Source of the DNA: Erythrocercus mccallii
Taxonomy: Eukaryota > Chordata > Aves > Passeriformes > Dicruridae
Direction of reading: 5' to 3'
DNA length: 64,000 bases
Assembly: GCA_013397435.1 (NCBI GenBank)
Contig: VZRG01001643.1
Span: 1-64,000, forward strand
Shown here in pieces: positions 49,156-63,329 of this stretch (within the stretch, counting starts at the first letter, position 1; the number at the start of each line of letters is the position of its first letter). The translations under genes were made by a program, and so were the position numbers. The notes beneath the pieces are model-generated. The model ran no database searches. It saw only the letters and a program-made list of their open reading frames with translations, and was not told the DNA's origin.

Positions 49156-51459
49156 CATCCTGCTTCCTGGGAAGCCAGTAGGATTCAGCAACCGCCTGCA
49201 CCTCCAGCTGATCTAGCAACTTCCAAAAAAAGCGGCCCAAGAGGATTTGCCCCTGACATCTCTGGTACTAGGCCAACGGATGACAAACTTTGCCTGTTTG
49301 ACACTAAAGCTCATTTCACAGTGGAATCCACCTCACTTCAAGCTAGCTGGTGAAACTGGAGTGTGTGAACCTCAGCTGACTGCCTGGAGTATTCCCCAAT
49401 ACCCCCTGGCTTTCTCCTATGGTCCCCAATATCTGGCTGTGAGAGTCCCCAAAGTCCTCAACGGGTTTCTTTTTCTGGGTATCCAAAGGAGAGAGAAACG
49501 CACTTGATGCCTGTATAACATGGCCCTGACAGCAGTCCTGCCTCCTGTGGTAGTGACTCTGGAGAGCAGAGAACCAGCCTCAGTCCAGTTACCTGAGCAT
49601 GTAGTTCAATATGGTTCAGATGTTCCTGGAGCATGATTTTACATCTGAGCAGTTTTCCTTCCAAACTTCCAAAGGAGTTTTTCCTTGGCTCCCTGAAGTG
49701 CAACTGCTTCAGGTCGCCTATAATACAAGGCTAAATTGTATATTGCCATTAGATTGAGGCATTATGGGAGAAAGCACTAACTGGCATTTACTACCAGGAG
49801 GCAGCAGCAGCACCAGACAACTGCTGCCCTCAGCAGCATCTAACCTGACCAAGCCTAGGATGTCTGTTGGTGAGATGTGGAGGGAGAGGAAAGTTGAGCA
49901 ATCTTAGACTGGAAACCACAAGACTGGTGGAGTACCAGAGGACAAGGCAGTGAATGAAGATGGAGGGAGAGCACATCAGCTATCGCACAGTGCCTTCTGG
50001 ACAACACTCATCTGAGCGGCAAATCTAGCAGAGCCCTGACTGTGCTTCTTCCACTCATGCAAATAAAACCTTATCGAGGAGTTTCATCCCAAGCCACATT
50101 TCTAGGAGCGGATCTACAGATGGATATGTCTTTTAGCCTTCACACCCCCATCCATGCATTCACACCCCTCCCCTGAGGTGGCACTGGCACTCACTCAATC
50201 ACACACTGAGCCAGCTCAGGGAGTTCATCCAGTTGAAAACTAATCACCTAAAATTTTATTGCACAGGGTTTTGGCTGGATCAGCTCCCTGAACCAGTTTA
50301 CCATGAGATCGATGGTGAAGAAAAGGCAAAAGCCCACAGACTGCTGTTCAGCAGCCACTTCCAGCCCAGGCTGCCACTGAAAGCATTAGCCCTGACCTCC
50401 CTTGGCCAGTTGTCCCCACAACACAGCACACCCCATTATGGTGGCCAGGGTGTTTTTCTGTGACTGCAGGGCTGATTGGACTGAGGAGTACATCTCAATG
50501 AAAGGTAACATACCCCTTCCCAGCGGCTGATGCTCACAGCCCAGCTTCCAGGTGTTGGTCCTGGTGGGCATGGCTGCTTTAACATATATGGAGTAGTTGG
50601 GCTGACTGGCCACTGCTAACTAAATACATTTCCCCAAATCCATCAGGTAGCACACTGCGAGCTGTCTGCTCAACCAGCCAATGCAACTTGCAGGAGCTGG
50701 AATGCTGCCTTGCAGAAGAAAAATTCCCAAGCAGATGCCTAAGTCCTGTGAAAGCTCGGGTGCCAATGCCAACAAGAAAGGGCATGCCAGCCCGCCCTGA
50801 GCACAGACCTACCTGAGCGGTCTCTGCCACTGCAGGGCTGCCTGCTGCCATGGTGGGGACACCTGTACTGCCTCGTGCCACACAGACTTGCTCAATCTCT
50901 CAGGACAAGGTTGTGCTTCAAATTCAGCGCTGGCATTTTGAGCCTCTCTAATCCAAACCACAGGAGTCAGTTTGCTTTCTTTATGCATATGCTCCTCCAG
51001 GCATTAAAACAAACTGAAATCAAACTGTTCCTATAGGCAATGATTTGAAAAATTTCCCCTTCGTATGAAAGGTCTGTTTATATAATTTGTAAAATTGAAC
51101 AGACCGAGCCTGGAAAAAACCCTTGCAGCATCTGCCGTGCATTCTGACCAAACTTCTTGCTGGAAATGGAAGAAAATATGTCTGCTCTCTACTAGTTCTG
51201 ATAGAATTGCAGGGCTGGATATTTTTCTCTCTTGCACTTATACCCAGGTGATAAGCATCTAGGCAGCCTTCAAAGAAGAGTTTTGGGAGCTTTCATGCTT
51301 CAGGACACCAGTCCCCAAAGCAGTCCTAGCCAATAAGGACTGACAGAATACTGCACAAGCTGGCTTTTAACCAGGCATAAGGCAGCCTGGTGCTCTTAAC
51401 TAAGCAGAAGGTCTGATGAGGAGAGGGGTGAGGAAGTTATCTGTTTTACCCAGCTGTGG

Positions 51460-51780
51460 TTTTGGTGCAGGCTAATAACTCCCATGTATCATCCTGCCTT
51501 CGTATGAAAATTTTCCGACTGGTATTAAAAATGGTCCCAGTGCAGTTTGCAGCAGATTCTCCGGGCAGCTCATGCAAAGTGCTGGTTGTTAGCATGCTGC
51601 TTGTGTAATGAGGGTGCTTAAGACTGTAAGGGGTCTCTGGAAGGTCCTTAAGAGTGATTGCAGTTCAGGAGACTCACCCACCTGGCAACACGCTGATTTA
51701 TGGCCTGCTCAGTTAATAGCCCTGCTTAACACAGGAGTTTGTCGAGATTAAGTAATTGCCTGAAACAAAAAGTTTATTAT
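51460..51780. promoter_or_regulatory. Candidate conserved non-coding element
   Basis: GGCTAATAACTCCC, TGGTATTAAAAATGG, GTTAGCATGC, GTGTAATGAGGG, AGTTAATAGCCC and GATTAAGTAATTGCC are spread over about 320 unrepeated bases with balanced composition. Confidence 0.4.
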
Positions 51781-54519
51781 CTTTAAGTCTCTGCTGATGA
51801 ATGACTGGGTGTTGGAAGAATCATGTGAAAGATCATCTGTGATTCCCTCCCACTTTAGGGGAGAAAAGAAAAAGGAAATATAATAAGGTTTTAAAAGACA
51901 AGCTCTTCCAAAAGGAGTTTGAAAGCTCACAATGTACACTCAAACCTGGTCTTGGTTACAAGGAGGGGGTTTCACACCTAGGGTGCCATCTAATAAATAG
52001 CTCAAGTAAAAACACATTTCTGTGATGCATTTTTCCCCAAGTACTGCAAGTGTTTTGTAAACACTAATTAATACCACCCCTTGAGAGATAACTGATCCTG
52101 TCACACGATCATATGATTGGGAATAAATCAAGATGCAAAGCCTGCTTAGTTTCCATACATTACATAGTGGTCTTTCCCTTCGTACAAAAATCTGGACATT
52201 TTCCCATCTAGAAAAGACTGCAGATAACTGCAAAGTTAAAAGATGCTGCATGCTAAATTCTGCTACAATTACTTCTCGTCACCATTTCCAGATGCTTCAG
52301 CAAGGTTAATCAGCTTGATTAGGGTCACACATACTTACACTGCCTCATGAAACTGAGATCCAAAGTGCACCAGAGCCCAGGACTTTGGGATTTGCCCTGT
52401 TCCACCCCCACCCCAAGATGAGCTGCCTGCCTGCTGAGCGTCCCTTCCCTCGCAGTGGGGCTCATGCTGGGAGATCACACAATCCAAACCTCTCCTCCTT
52501 CGTCCCCCCGTTTCCTTTCCACCCACGAATTTTCTCAGTTGGCACATGAGCACGGGAGTTTGGACATGAGGGAAACAGGACTGAGAAGAACCCCCCATCT
52601 CCACTGCAGCCAGTAACATTCCCACAGCCCCAGATGTCAGACGCACTGTCCCTCCTCACATCATTTCCAGGCCTTCCTGCAATAAAATGGGAATTGGCTC
52701 CAGCTTTTCCTAGCACTTCTCATATTACCTTTTAATCCAAATACATATGGTTCAGGGAACACTGAGAGACTTGCATGAAAGGATGTACACCAAGAGAATG
52801 CAAACCCTGGAAAAAAAGGGATTAGATCTGCAAGACTCCCTTGGCCCCAAACATGTGCCCCCCCAATTCCCCAGCATATTAATCAAGAGTCTGATGAGAT
52901 TCCTTTTGAAATCCCCCAAAAGATTGCTGTAGACTTCAGTGGCTTTTGGATCAGACTACAAACTTAGAATAAATCATAAACTGGCTACATCTGCCAGGTT
53001 TATTTCTTTCTTTTCCAGGTTTCAGAACAAATCCATTTTACTGCTGGGAAAAAGCAGAATGAAATAACTGACAAGAGTTCAAATATCCTGTATCATTCCT
53101 CATATTAATTCAGCCAGTCAATCTATCCCATAATTTTGGGAAGTGAAGCAGATTACTTTGGCCAGATCAAACCAGAACTGTGCTGCTTCATTTATGTGCA
53201 GTTTATTATTAAAGGCAACCTCTGCAAACCCCTTTCTCTTGGGTTAGAAGTGACAATGTGGGGGACTAAAATAGAGTCTTAAGCTAAGCTACAGTTAACC
53301 AAAATACATTTGCACTGAAAAAGCCTAATGATCACCACAACCTCCTCACCCCACAATCAATTCTGGAGAGTCTCTCTTATTAAAAAATATCTAATCTTAA
53401 AAGATACACAAAAAGCCAACACTTAAAAATATAACCCAGGTCTCTGGAACCTCATATTTTGCATAAATTTGGATGGGTTTATCAATTTGTTGTTAATGTA
53501 TTGCCCTTTTCTTTTTTTGGGTTTTATTTTCTCTATTTATCACTGATAGTAAATTCCCCATGCGTTAAAGACCTCATGACGCTTCCAAGTTGGGTGATTC
53601 TGTAGCATGTCTCTCTATCAGTGAGCAGAAAACAGCTGTTTGCCCATTTTCAATTCAGAGCTCGGTTGATGTGTGCTGATAACTTCAAGATAACTTGAGA
53701 GATCTGCAAGATGGGGAACTTCCTACAGCAAACAGCTTCAGATATCATTTAGGGTTTAATTTATTCATTCATCATTTGCTGAAAGCAACATTAGCACTGG
53801 CTTTAAGTTGAAAAAGCCACTGCACAAGGGATATAGCATCATACTGAACTTTTCTCTAGTTTTCAGTGCCTTCAGGAATAACAAGACATCCTTACAGGAG
53901 AGGCTTGGGGAAGACCCTTGGATTTGCTTTGACCCACTGCTTGGAGCCCCTTGTGCCATTTCAGGATGGAATCTACACAACCACTTGTGAACTGTGCTCA
54001 CAAACTAGGGTAACAGCAGAAATGAGTATATTAAGTTCTTCAGAAATGCAGCAGTGGTAGATCAAAACACCTGTGAACACCGTGTTTTACTGACAACACA
54101 CTTCTAACTTTGAAACAGGTTCTGCTATCAGGCTATTAGTACAAGCACTTTACTTTGAAGTATGTACTGTAATTCTTGCAATTTTACTCCCAGCTCTGGT
54201 ATTCATTTGGCTCAGGTTACTTCTATAATTTATCTTCCCTCTGGAAAAATTCAGCCTGTAATACACCCATCCAGAGTGGTATATGCACCTTCTTTCTGTG
54301 CCCCTCTTTTATCCTGCGTAATATTTTCAATAAGAAACTTTAAAGGAAAAAAAGAAGCTTTCAATCCCAGTGATGCTAGCTCTCAGTTTTTCCCACGAGA
54401 AAATCACTTAGCACTTCTCTGACTTGAGGTGACTCATTGCTGTTCCCCTGCTGAGGCTCTGTGCTCCCCTCACGGTGTGTATCCCAGGCATGTAACTCGC
54501 CCGGTGTGGTGGGTGTGTT

Positions 54520-54800
54520 GGCATTTGCTAATAGCTTCCTGGGCTGTCACCTGCATGTGATGGCTGAGACAAAAGCTTACGTGATGATTTCTGTTTACAG
54601 AGCAGTTATGATAAGCTGACATTTGCCTCTAGCTGTTGGGTTTGATAACTCAAATATGGCCTACATGAGCGCTCCTGTGAGCTGGCGACACTCTTGTTGG
54701 GAGTTGTTTTAGAGAAACTTTTTGACTTATCCTCCTTAAAATTGTAAGTGAATTACTAATGCATGTGAATGAGGCAGCACTGACAGCTGAGGAAGCTGCA
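54520..54800. promoter_or_regulatory. Candidate conserved non-coding element
   Basis: GCATTTGCTAATAGC, CACCTGCATGTGATGG (E-boxes), TTACGTGATG, TTATGATAAGC, TTTGATAACTC and GAATTACTAATGCATGTG lie in an unrepeated 280-base block. GATA-like, E-box and homeodomain cores are mixed. Confidence 0.42.
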
Positions 54801-57800
54801 GTGCTGTAATCTCTACACTCATGTCCTCACGTGTCATGCCACCTGTGCCACCTCGCTAGCAGCGGTCAGCGCTCTCATGGAGGCTCAGTTTCCCAGCTCC
54901 CAATCTGAGGAATATTTCCTTCACCCAATCCCACAAGTACAGGTTTCTGTATGAATACATCCCTCAGATGGGGTACCTGCTGCCTGGGAGCATCTTGAAC
55001 AGCAAAGCTGCAGCAGCAGATGCCTTTGAACACCTAAACAAGCATTTTCCCAGCACCAACCCCGATTTCACAACTCTTCACTTGCAAACAAACAGCCTGT
55101 GTGTGCTCAAAAAGAGAAGGGATCTGGGTCAGGGACTGAGGAGACAAAGAAACCACATTGCAAGAAGAGTGCCTTTGTTCCTCAGGGAACAACAGTGCCA
55201 GGTAGGCATCAGCACCTCGAAACATCGCTGGGGCTGCTGAGGAAGAGGAAGGAAAGAAAGCACCAAGATAAACTCGTGTCGGCATCACTTGGGTTGTAAA
55301 AGCCATGACTAGTGGAGGTCATGGCAGACCTAACCACACAGGAGAGTTCAAAGTGCCCTATTCCATTTCTCCAGGAATCAGGTGGTACTTATCCTGACGT
55401 TCACTTAGTGAAGAAAAAGAAGAGGTGTAAGAAACAGAGCATGGGAAGCTGTGATGTGAAGGAAATTGGACGACAGGCTATTGCAGCCACCTTTCTAAAC
55501 TGCTAATTGAATGCCAATGGCCACAAATCACTATGGCTATGTTTAATTATTCACACTCATCCCTATGAGATTTCCAGTCACTTGGCTGGCCAGCAAGTGT
55601 GTTTGTGGGCACAATAATTTTTCAGATCACTGGGTTTTCTCTATTTCTCAGAATGCATTCTTCTCTGATCTTGTCTCGAATTTATCTCATCTAGTATCAA
55701 GGCAAGCCACATTTACAGCCCAAAAGAGTTGCCAAATACAGCTTTGACAGTACATACACGTGCTAATTAGTATTATTAAACTGTTGCAACCACAGCTCTC
55801 AGCCAAGAAGGGCCTTCTACAGTATAATCCAAATCACAGGTACTCCTATTACCTCCACTGGCAAACGCCATGTGGTTGACATACAGCTGGGAAATGGAGG
55901 CAAACTGGTTAATACATTTTCCTCGGACTCAAATGACTGTGTGATCACATGAAAGAAATCTGTTAGCAGCTGGGCAAATACGGGAAATTGTTCACCTTCA
56001 GCTACAATATGTTTCTTTTTTCATCAGTGTCTGGTTCTAAGACACTTTTAATTTGTTATTTGTAAGTCAAGTGTTGCTACATTTGCTTATGTCCTGTAAT
56101 ACCACAGTTTGCAAACAGTTTCACTGACTTAAGGGAGCTCCAGCTGTGACTGGATGGCAGATTCAGGGTTTGGAAAACAGCACTCAGTTCAGGAAAGTGA
56201 TGGTGTGTATCCTTATCTCCATCACAACACAGCTATCCCTCTTTCCATACCCTGAACTTTCAAGTGATACAACACACATCAGTCATGCAGAGGGGGTGAG
56301 AGAGGCAGGGCCAGGTCTCCATCCACCCTTGCCAGGCACTCTCCTGTGCTCCAGCCTTCCACCCTGTGTCAAAAGGAAAAGACAATTCTGCTGTCCAAAC
56401 TGGGACATTCTACATTAAATCACCATAGCTGGAAGCATATTTGAGCTGTCAAGGAGGTGAAAGAGTAGAGAGGTGATCTGCCTTGAGAAACATCAGGACT
56501 GATCCCTCCTCAGCCTAAGTAAACTTCTGTGACTCTGGCTCCCAGTGGAAACGAAATGACCATTTTTATCACCTCACCTCATCCTGGGTCTATAGAGAAA
56601 TGCAAGGCGAATCCAGTGACTGCTAATATCTTTAGGCACATTTACTGAAACCTTTTGACACCAAGGCTATTTTTATTACCTAAGTGCACTATGCCTGTAT
56701 CAGAATGCAAGTTTTATTGCTTACAGTTCAGCCTTGCAAAAAGCCTTTTCCAATAACTGTGGCAAAGACACGCCTTAATGACATAGGGAGAGGCTCCAGT
56801 ACGTCCTAGCACTGCCTGGCACTAAGAGCAGCATTACACATCCCACACAACTCTACCCTCCCGCAGCCTTCACTCCCCTGCAGAGCTCTCTGTGCGCCAG
56901 GGCTGCACCCAAAAACACCTGCCTTGGCCAAGCAGCTGGACGTGTCAGAAGTGTGTGCACAAAACAGGAATGAAGCACAGTTCTCTACAAGTTTTGTTTG
57001 GCTTTTCAAAACAGCACAGTAAGCAGATTTTACTGCTTAGAGTGGATGGTACATTCAGTCTCCTCCTCTCAACCTCCTGACCAGAAGCTGCAATACCCAG
57101 CAGTCCCCAAGGACCTCTAAGCAGCTCCACCAGATCAAAGAAGGCTCATGGTGTCCCATCTCCAGCAGTAAGATGGGAGAGAACCAGAAGATGCCTACCA
57201 TCATACTCTAGAGTCCTCCCCCCAGGCAATTTCTCATCTTGGGTCCCTAGGCAGAAATGTGCCTTTGTATTTAATGACCTTTCAGAGGTTTCCCTTCTGA
57301 GCTGTGCCTCAGTTTTCCCAACAGCAGAACAGAAGAAAAAAAAAGGCTGCCTTAGTTTTGTAAGAATCTCCTAACAACAATACCACTGCCTGCAAATGGC
57401 TTTTAAAAAGACTGGACAGAAATCTGTGCATATGTATGTAAACCCCTTAATTTTTAAGTTTTCTTTCGATGACATGGCATTCACCTGTTTATTCTTTTTT
57501 CCTGGAACTGCTGACTCTTTCAAATAGTAAAATGTATCCCAAGCAAATAGAAGTAGTTTAGAGTGATAGAATCTTGGTGTCTTATACCCTCAGAGCATTG
57601 CATGCAACACCTATATTGAGAAACCAGGAACTTGAACAGATGCAGTCAGACTGCTCGCAGTGGGAGTTCAGAGACAAATAATTCAACCTTTCATCACTCT
57701 CTAATCCCAGGAAAGATATCAAGGTTAAACTACTGAGAAAAATATAGCAAGTGTTAAGCAATACGGATCTCTCTCTCAAAAGGCATAATTAGCCAGGCAG

Positions 57801-57879
57801 CCATGGTCACCCAGCTCAAGAATTTGAACCTACAGTAATTTCTCCCTTCCCAAGATGCACAAACCAAGTAGGTGCATTC

Positions 57880-58170
57880 ACTGTCTGCAGCCAGTGGGTT
57901 TGGTGTCAGCCGCTCGCTCTATAATTGGCTCTTTATTGTGAGTTACCACGAAAGGCTCCAGGCAGTCCCCACAGACCTTGCCCTTGATCTGGGTTAAGAT
58001 ACTTTGACCCGTGATCCTTTATAATAAATGATATCCTCATGCTGAAGAATGCTGCCTTCAACAATATAGGCCTGCCCTCAGGAAATGGGAAAGGAGTTTT
58101 CCTATAAAGGCAGATTAACGAAATTCCACGCAAATTTCATGCATTTTGAATAATCATCTGAACCGTGACA
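57880..58170. promoter_or_regulatory. Strong candidate conserved non-coding element
   Basis: CTATAATTGGCTC, TTATTGTGAGTTACC, GGTTAAGATACTTTGACC, CTTTATAATAAATG, AGATTAACG and TTGAATAATCATC occur in 290 unrepeated bases with low CpG but balanced composition. It stands out against the CT-rich, unstructured DNA on its right. Confidence 0.45.
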
Positions 58171-59824
58171 AACCAGCTTCCCCTTGCAGGGATCCTGCTC
58201 CAAATCTTTGTAGTTTGAAGACAAATTTAGCTGTCTCTTTCCTGGCTGCAAAGCCTGTTGTTTTTCTTGGACTTGGCATGTCAGGCTGAGTGGTGCTCAG
58301 GGCAGCTCGTCCCCCAGGCTTGGCTGCCCAGCAGACAGAAAACACCACCCAAGCACCTGTGTACTCATGTGCAAGGATGGCTGTAATTTGAAGTTTTTAC
58401 ACAGCCCAATATTCCCTGTTGAGGTGGGATAAGCTCCAGTGCAGGGATCAAAGAGGATTTCTTCTTGTGCTGATAGCCCCTCCTCCTTGGCCCAGCTGGT
58501 ACCACAGGCAGTGAAACCTTCCCTCCTGGTACTTTCTTCCTCTGCTTTTGACATCTCATGAAATTCTAGGTTTGGGACAGGGCTGTGCTCAGCAGCTGTA
58601 CAACCTGAATTGATGGCACCTGGCTGGGATAAAGCCACCCACTGGTCGTTCTCTTCCAGGCACCTTCCTCTGGGGCAACTCTGAATGTCCTTCTTTCAAT
58701 ATTTTCCTTTTGCTTTATTTCTGGCCTTTCTATTGTCTCCGTAAACATGATGACAATAGGTGTCCCACTTTTCCATCTCCGGGCACCTCTCCAGCTCCTT
58801 CCTCAGGGGTTTTCCCAGCTCTGAGGGTACTTGCATCCATCAGGTTCCCCATTAAACCCTTTTCTATCTCCTAGGGACATCATCACTGCTCTAAGGCACA
58901 TCTCCACCACCCTTGGGTACCCCAAAGCATTCCCCCTACCAGATGTGCACCATTTCTCCTAATACCTTCTCCCTGATGGTCAAAGTTGTGTCTGCCTCAT
59001 CACTTTTGAGGCTCACTCCCTGCCTTTTGTTCCTTGAGCTACAGTCTCAAGGCATGGTATTATCACATCCTCCTGCTCACCAGGGTCAAACCAAGAAGCA
59101 GCAAAGGAACATCATCTACTTTTAAATTTTAGTTTCCTAAAGAAAATGGTTTGTTTCAAGGGATATGGTTGTGTTAGTCAGACACAAGCATTTTTTCCTA
59201 GAGTAGTGTGTGGTGATAGAATCCCATGGGACAATAAGAATTTTAAAGCATTAATTTTTTAAAAATATGTAATACAAATTGTAACAACTTTCACTGTTCT
59301 TCCACCAGTTTATACCGAAATATTTTCCAGATACTCATGAAAATATCAGATGAGAAAACTTTCAGTTTACAAAAAGAGTCTTAGGAGTCTTTCACACGCA
59401 GCAATGTTAATGAGATTGCGGCCACAAGGAGTGAAAGCACAGGAGCACAGTGTTTGTACTGTGTATGTCAGCCCTCATGTGTGCTTTCAGAGGAGGAAGC
59501 AAACAAAATGTTTTGCCAAGTTCCTGAAATGGTATGATGTTAGGATAAACTCCTGCACACCTTTACTTACTGGAACCTAAAAAAAAATGCAAGTAACTAT
59601 CAGTTGTCATTACTACAGCTAAACTAGGTGATATTCAAAAGCAATGTTATCTTCCTAGCAATCACGACCACAATAAAATACAGTGGGACAATTGCTCTGA
59701 AAAGGATGTCACTTCCTTGATTCAAGTAAATAATTTATGAAATTGAGATCTTCTTTTAAATGAAAAAGTTCAGGAAAAGTGTATTGCAGTTAACGGCAAA
59801 GCACACAACAGCACACCAAGAGCC

Positions 59825-59895
59825 TGACATAAAGTCTATTGAAATCAATGGGAGTCTTTCCACCAACTTCATTGGGGTTTGGATCAAATCCTCCA
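59825..59895. repeat. Old palindromic repeat, inverted arms around AATCAATGG/CTTCATTGG
   Basis: CCTGACATAAAGTCTATTGA then AATCAATGGGAGTCTTTCCA and CCAACTTCATTGGGG, TTTGGATCAAATCC. The left half (CTGACATAAAGTCTATTGAAATCAATGG) is an imperfect inverted repeat of the right half (CCAACTTCATTGGGGTTTGGATCA). This matches a 'cctgatccaaagcccattgaagtcaatggg' hairpin-like repeat that I remember from sauropsid sequence. The ends are uncertain. Confidence 0.5.
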
Positions 59896-62800
59896 GTAGA
59901 ATAAGCTATTCTGCAATATCTATTATTACGCACAGTTTTGTCCTGGTAATTAGATGCTGGGAGACCACAGTGTCATTGTTTAAGGCACTGATCATTCACC
60001 CATGGAGACCTGTGTTCAGAGCCTGGGTGGGTTGAACTCGGAGGGGTTGCAGATTCCCAGTGGTGCCTGTCTGCTTTCCCAGCCCCACTGCTGCTCCCAG
60101 GTAGACAGGACAGGAAAAGGTGAGAGAAAGTGAAGGTCAGGGCTGAGCTGGCAGAAATGTCGCAAGTCCCTGCCCAAAAATACCTGGTTCCTGCCCTTCC
60201 TCCAATTCCTCAATTTTCCCCATGCACCGTCACGCATGCATAATATTTTCAAAGAAATGTACAGCCAGCAGGTCTCAGGTCTGCACAAAGCAGCTCTGTA
60301 CAGCCTCAGGCATTTCGCACAGTGCACTGAGCATCACCAGCACTACTGACTATACAGGGAACATAACTCTGTGTTTGCATCTTGTTTCTACGGTAAAACC
60401 TACTGCTCCTTGCAAGATAGGTTTGAGGGAGGGACTGCAATCCCCTGCAAGGAAAATACAAACAGAAGGGGTAAACCACACAGAAAGGAGTCCCATCATG
60501 AAGCTATACATTTGGATCACTATGAATACAGGACTCCATGCCATTAGCAGCCAACAGAGAAGATAGTACATCCTGAATTCTTAGAGGAGACCAGCACTGC
60601 AAAGCTCTGCCTCTGCGATGAGGCTCGATGCAGAGAGTGAGCAAACCTATGCTCATCAGTTAAAAAAAAAACAACAGGCAACTAAGGAAGTTCAGCAGGT
60701 TGTGGCTGGGATGAAGACAGCACTAGAGGATGCTAGTTCACAGTCTTTTCCCACAGAAGACCTGCAAGCCACCAAGTAACACAGAGAGGGTGCAGGCGAC
60801 AATGATCAAAGGCATTCCCTTGCACAGTTCAAAGCCTATCTGCGGCACTGCTCACTGTAGGATGGTGCTCACACTAAAAGGATGCATCATTTCAGAAAAT
60901 GACTACAAAATCACAGAAGAAAAATCCTGTGATGCCACCTGGAAATCAGCTGGTCCTTGAACCGCAACATTTGCGAGGCTGTGAGAACACCACTGGGAAG
61001 CTGCTTCTACACCCGCACTGCAACTGTGCACTCCTGCCTCTCTGAAGCTGGAGTCAGAGGTAGACAGACCTTGACCTCGACCTAAGCTGCTGCTGCTGTT
61101 CCTGAGCTAAGTTTCATGGATACCCCTCCCTGACACAGCCTGGCAGCACGTGGAAACAGGGGGGAGGCTGGGAATTGACCTGCCTGGCATTAATGGCAAT
61201 GCCTGCTTAAGTCATGTCTTCCTTACCCCCAATGTCTTCTGTGCAGCTAAACATCCGAGCTAATCTACAGCTGCCCATATTTCCATCGATGTGGGGAAAA
61301 AAACAGATAAAGAGTATTTCCAAATGCCTGCAGCAACTGGGGATCCTTCTCTTTTGCTGTTTTGTGTGTTGAAGGGTGGCCTCTTGCAATTCCCAACTCC
61401 CAGACTCAAATCAACTTTTGGTCCGGGCACTGTCTCTTTCGCATCACCAAGAGGCTGCACTTCAATCCCTGATACTTTGGCAGAGCTGATGGCCTGGCTG
61501 TGTCTCTGCCACTGCTGGGCCTCCAAAGCCCTGGATACAAACCCTTGCCTTCACCACTCCCCATCTCAGATGTCACAGGATTTACGAGGACATGGTAGAA
61601 GGAGTCTACAAGAATAATTAAAGCAACTGAATTGACTGAATGTGTTTGGATGAGCTTTGGTCACGTCAGTGTGAAAATCCCCCCAGTGGCAGCAGACTAG
61701 GAAGGATCCAACATACGGAACACGGGGTCTGGTGTGGAGCAGCGCTGCAGAAGTGAGCCCCGTGCAGTTGAAAGTGAGGCCTCCCTTCCTGTGCCGCTCC
61801 GACATCTTAGAGATCTGCAAAAGCTATTTGCAGTGAGAGGCTTACTTGTAAAACATAAATGAATACCAGCTGTCCAGACAGGCTCAGAGTGCAGCCTCCC
61901 TCCTCCGATGGCCCGTGGTCCCTGGGAAGCTGGCTGGGCTGGCAGGACGTGCCTTGTCTCTCCATCCCAGGGAGACATGCGGGCAGTGGTGTGGTGAAAG
62001 GGCATCAGTGTTTTCCTCCCGAGGTGTCGCTTGGTAAGCAAACAACTGCTTTTTCCCCTCATAGGGGAAAACATACTTTTTTTATCATCCCTGATTTTTT
62101 TTCTTTTAAATACATTTCTTTTTAACCTTGAAAACAAATCGCATTTTATGTTACCGAAGAAGAAAGTCTGAGTCTTCCTCACTGCCCCAGAGACCCACTT
62201 TGGATGTACTCATCCATTGCTCCCCTTCAAGCACAAGCACATTCCTGCCCCAATGCTGGGTTCCGGCAGGGTCTGCTTCTGCATATCCAGGGCGCCAGCT
62301 GGGTTCCTCTGCCCATTTTTTTTTTTTAATTTACCTTGGAAATAATATTTCCTGGCAACATATTAATGCCCTTTTCAAGGCTCAAAAGAAAATCCAAACA
62401 GCTGCACAGACCAGAAGCCAAGTGCGTGAGCAGGGAGAGTGGTACCTGCTTTGTACCTAAATACTTATAATTTGCTAATACTGCCATTAATACTAAGTTT
62501 TATTTTACCTATATGTTTTATCTGTTTAAATAGTTACTTGGCCTTCCCCACAATAAAACATCAGGGACTTTGGCCAGCGTTTCACTCTTCTCACACTGAC
62601 ACAACAGACCTGACTTTGACTTGTAGGTTTTTCTCACTGCATATGAACAAATGCAAACATGTAAAAGACAGCACTGTTTGCTCTTGCTGCACCTCAAGAC
62701 TTTCACGATTACAGTATGGGAGGACACCAGGCTTCTTCAGCTTTCAAAAGGGGCAGAGCAAGGCCCATCCATGTCAGGGACAGCATCTCAGACTCCAGCA

Positions 62801-63329
62801 GTTCTGGGCATTGGGCATCGGTGCTGGTGAGTGTGCAAGGGCAGTGTTCAGATGCTGGCTTTAAACATTTGCCTGCTGGGAGTTTTAACCTCCAAAATTA
62901 TTTGCAGGCGTAAACGGCAGCGTGCAACCCTCTAAAACCCATGCTGAGTGAGAGCTGAATCCTGATGCATCTGAAGGTTTTTGCACAGGAAGGAATCAGA
63001 GCAGGATTGAGGCAGGTCTGGATAGCTGGCTGGAATCAGCAACCACAAGCCAACTTGAGAAGTGTTGCTCTGGGGCAGAGCATGGCCATGTGTAGTTTGG
63101 AGCTGGTTTGATTGGTTTGGTGCAGCTGCTGGCCGGGCTGGTGGCCCTGGGGCAGGCAGGAGGTTGGCAGTGAGTGCCCAGCCATGGCAGCAGCCTGCCA
63201 GCCCCAGAGGAGCTGCAGGGCTCACTGCCACTTCCATCCCCTCGCAGCAGAGACTTCAACAACTCATCTCACTTGTGTCCTCAGACCGTGGTGAACCTGA
63301 GGTATCAGGAATGCTAATCGCTGCTCAGC

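Noticed and set aside
48879..49181. Lys/Arg-rich 100-codon plus-strand frame.
   Set aside because: It is produced by the purine-rich simple repeat at 48918-48964.
54181..54246. CCCAGCTCTGGTATTC ... CAGGTTACTTCTATAATTTATCTTCCC resembles the 5' part of a sense MIR.
   Set aside because: Only short phrases agree, so it is not listed as a repeat feature.
61697..62182. 161-codon minus-strand frame.
   Set aside because: It starts and ends with low-complexity Lys/Phe and Ser/Arg stretches, resembles no known family and has no splice or promoter context. Chance.
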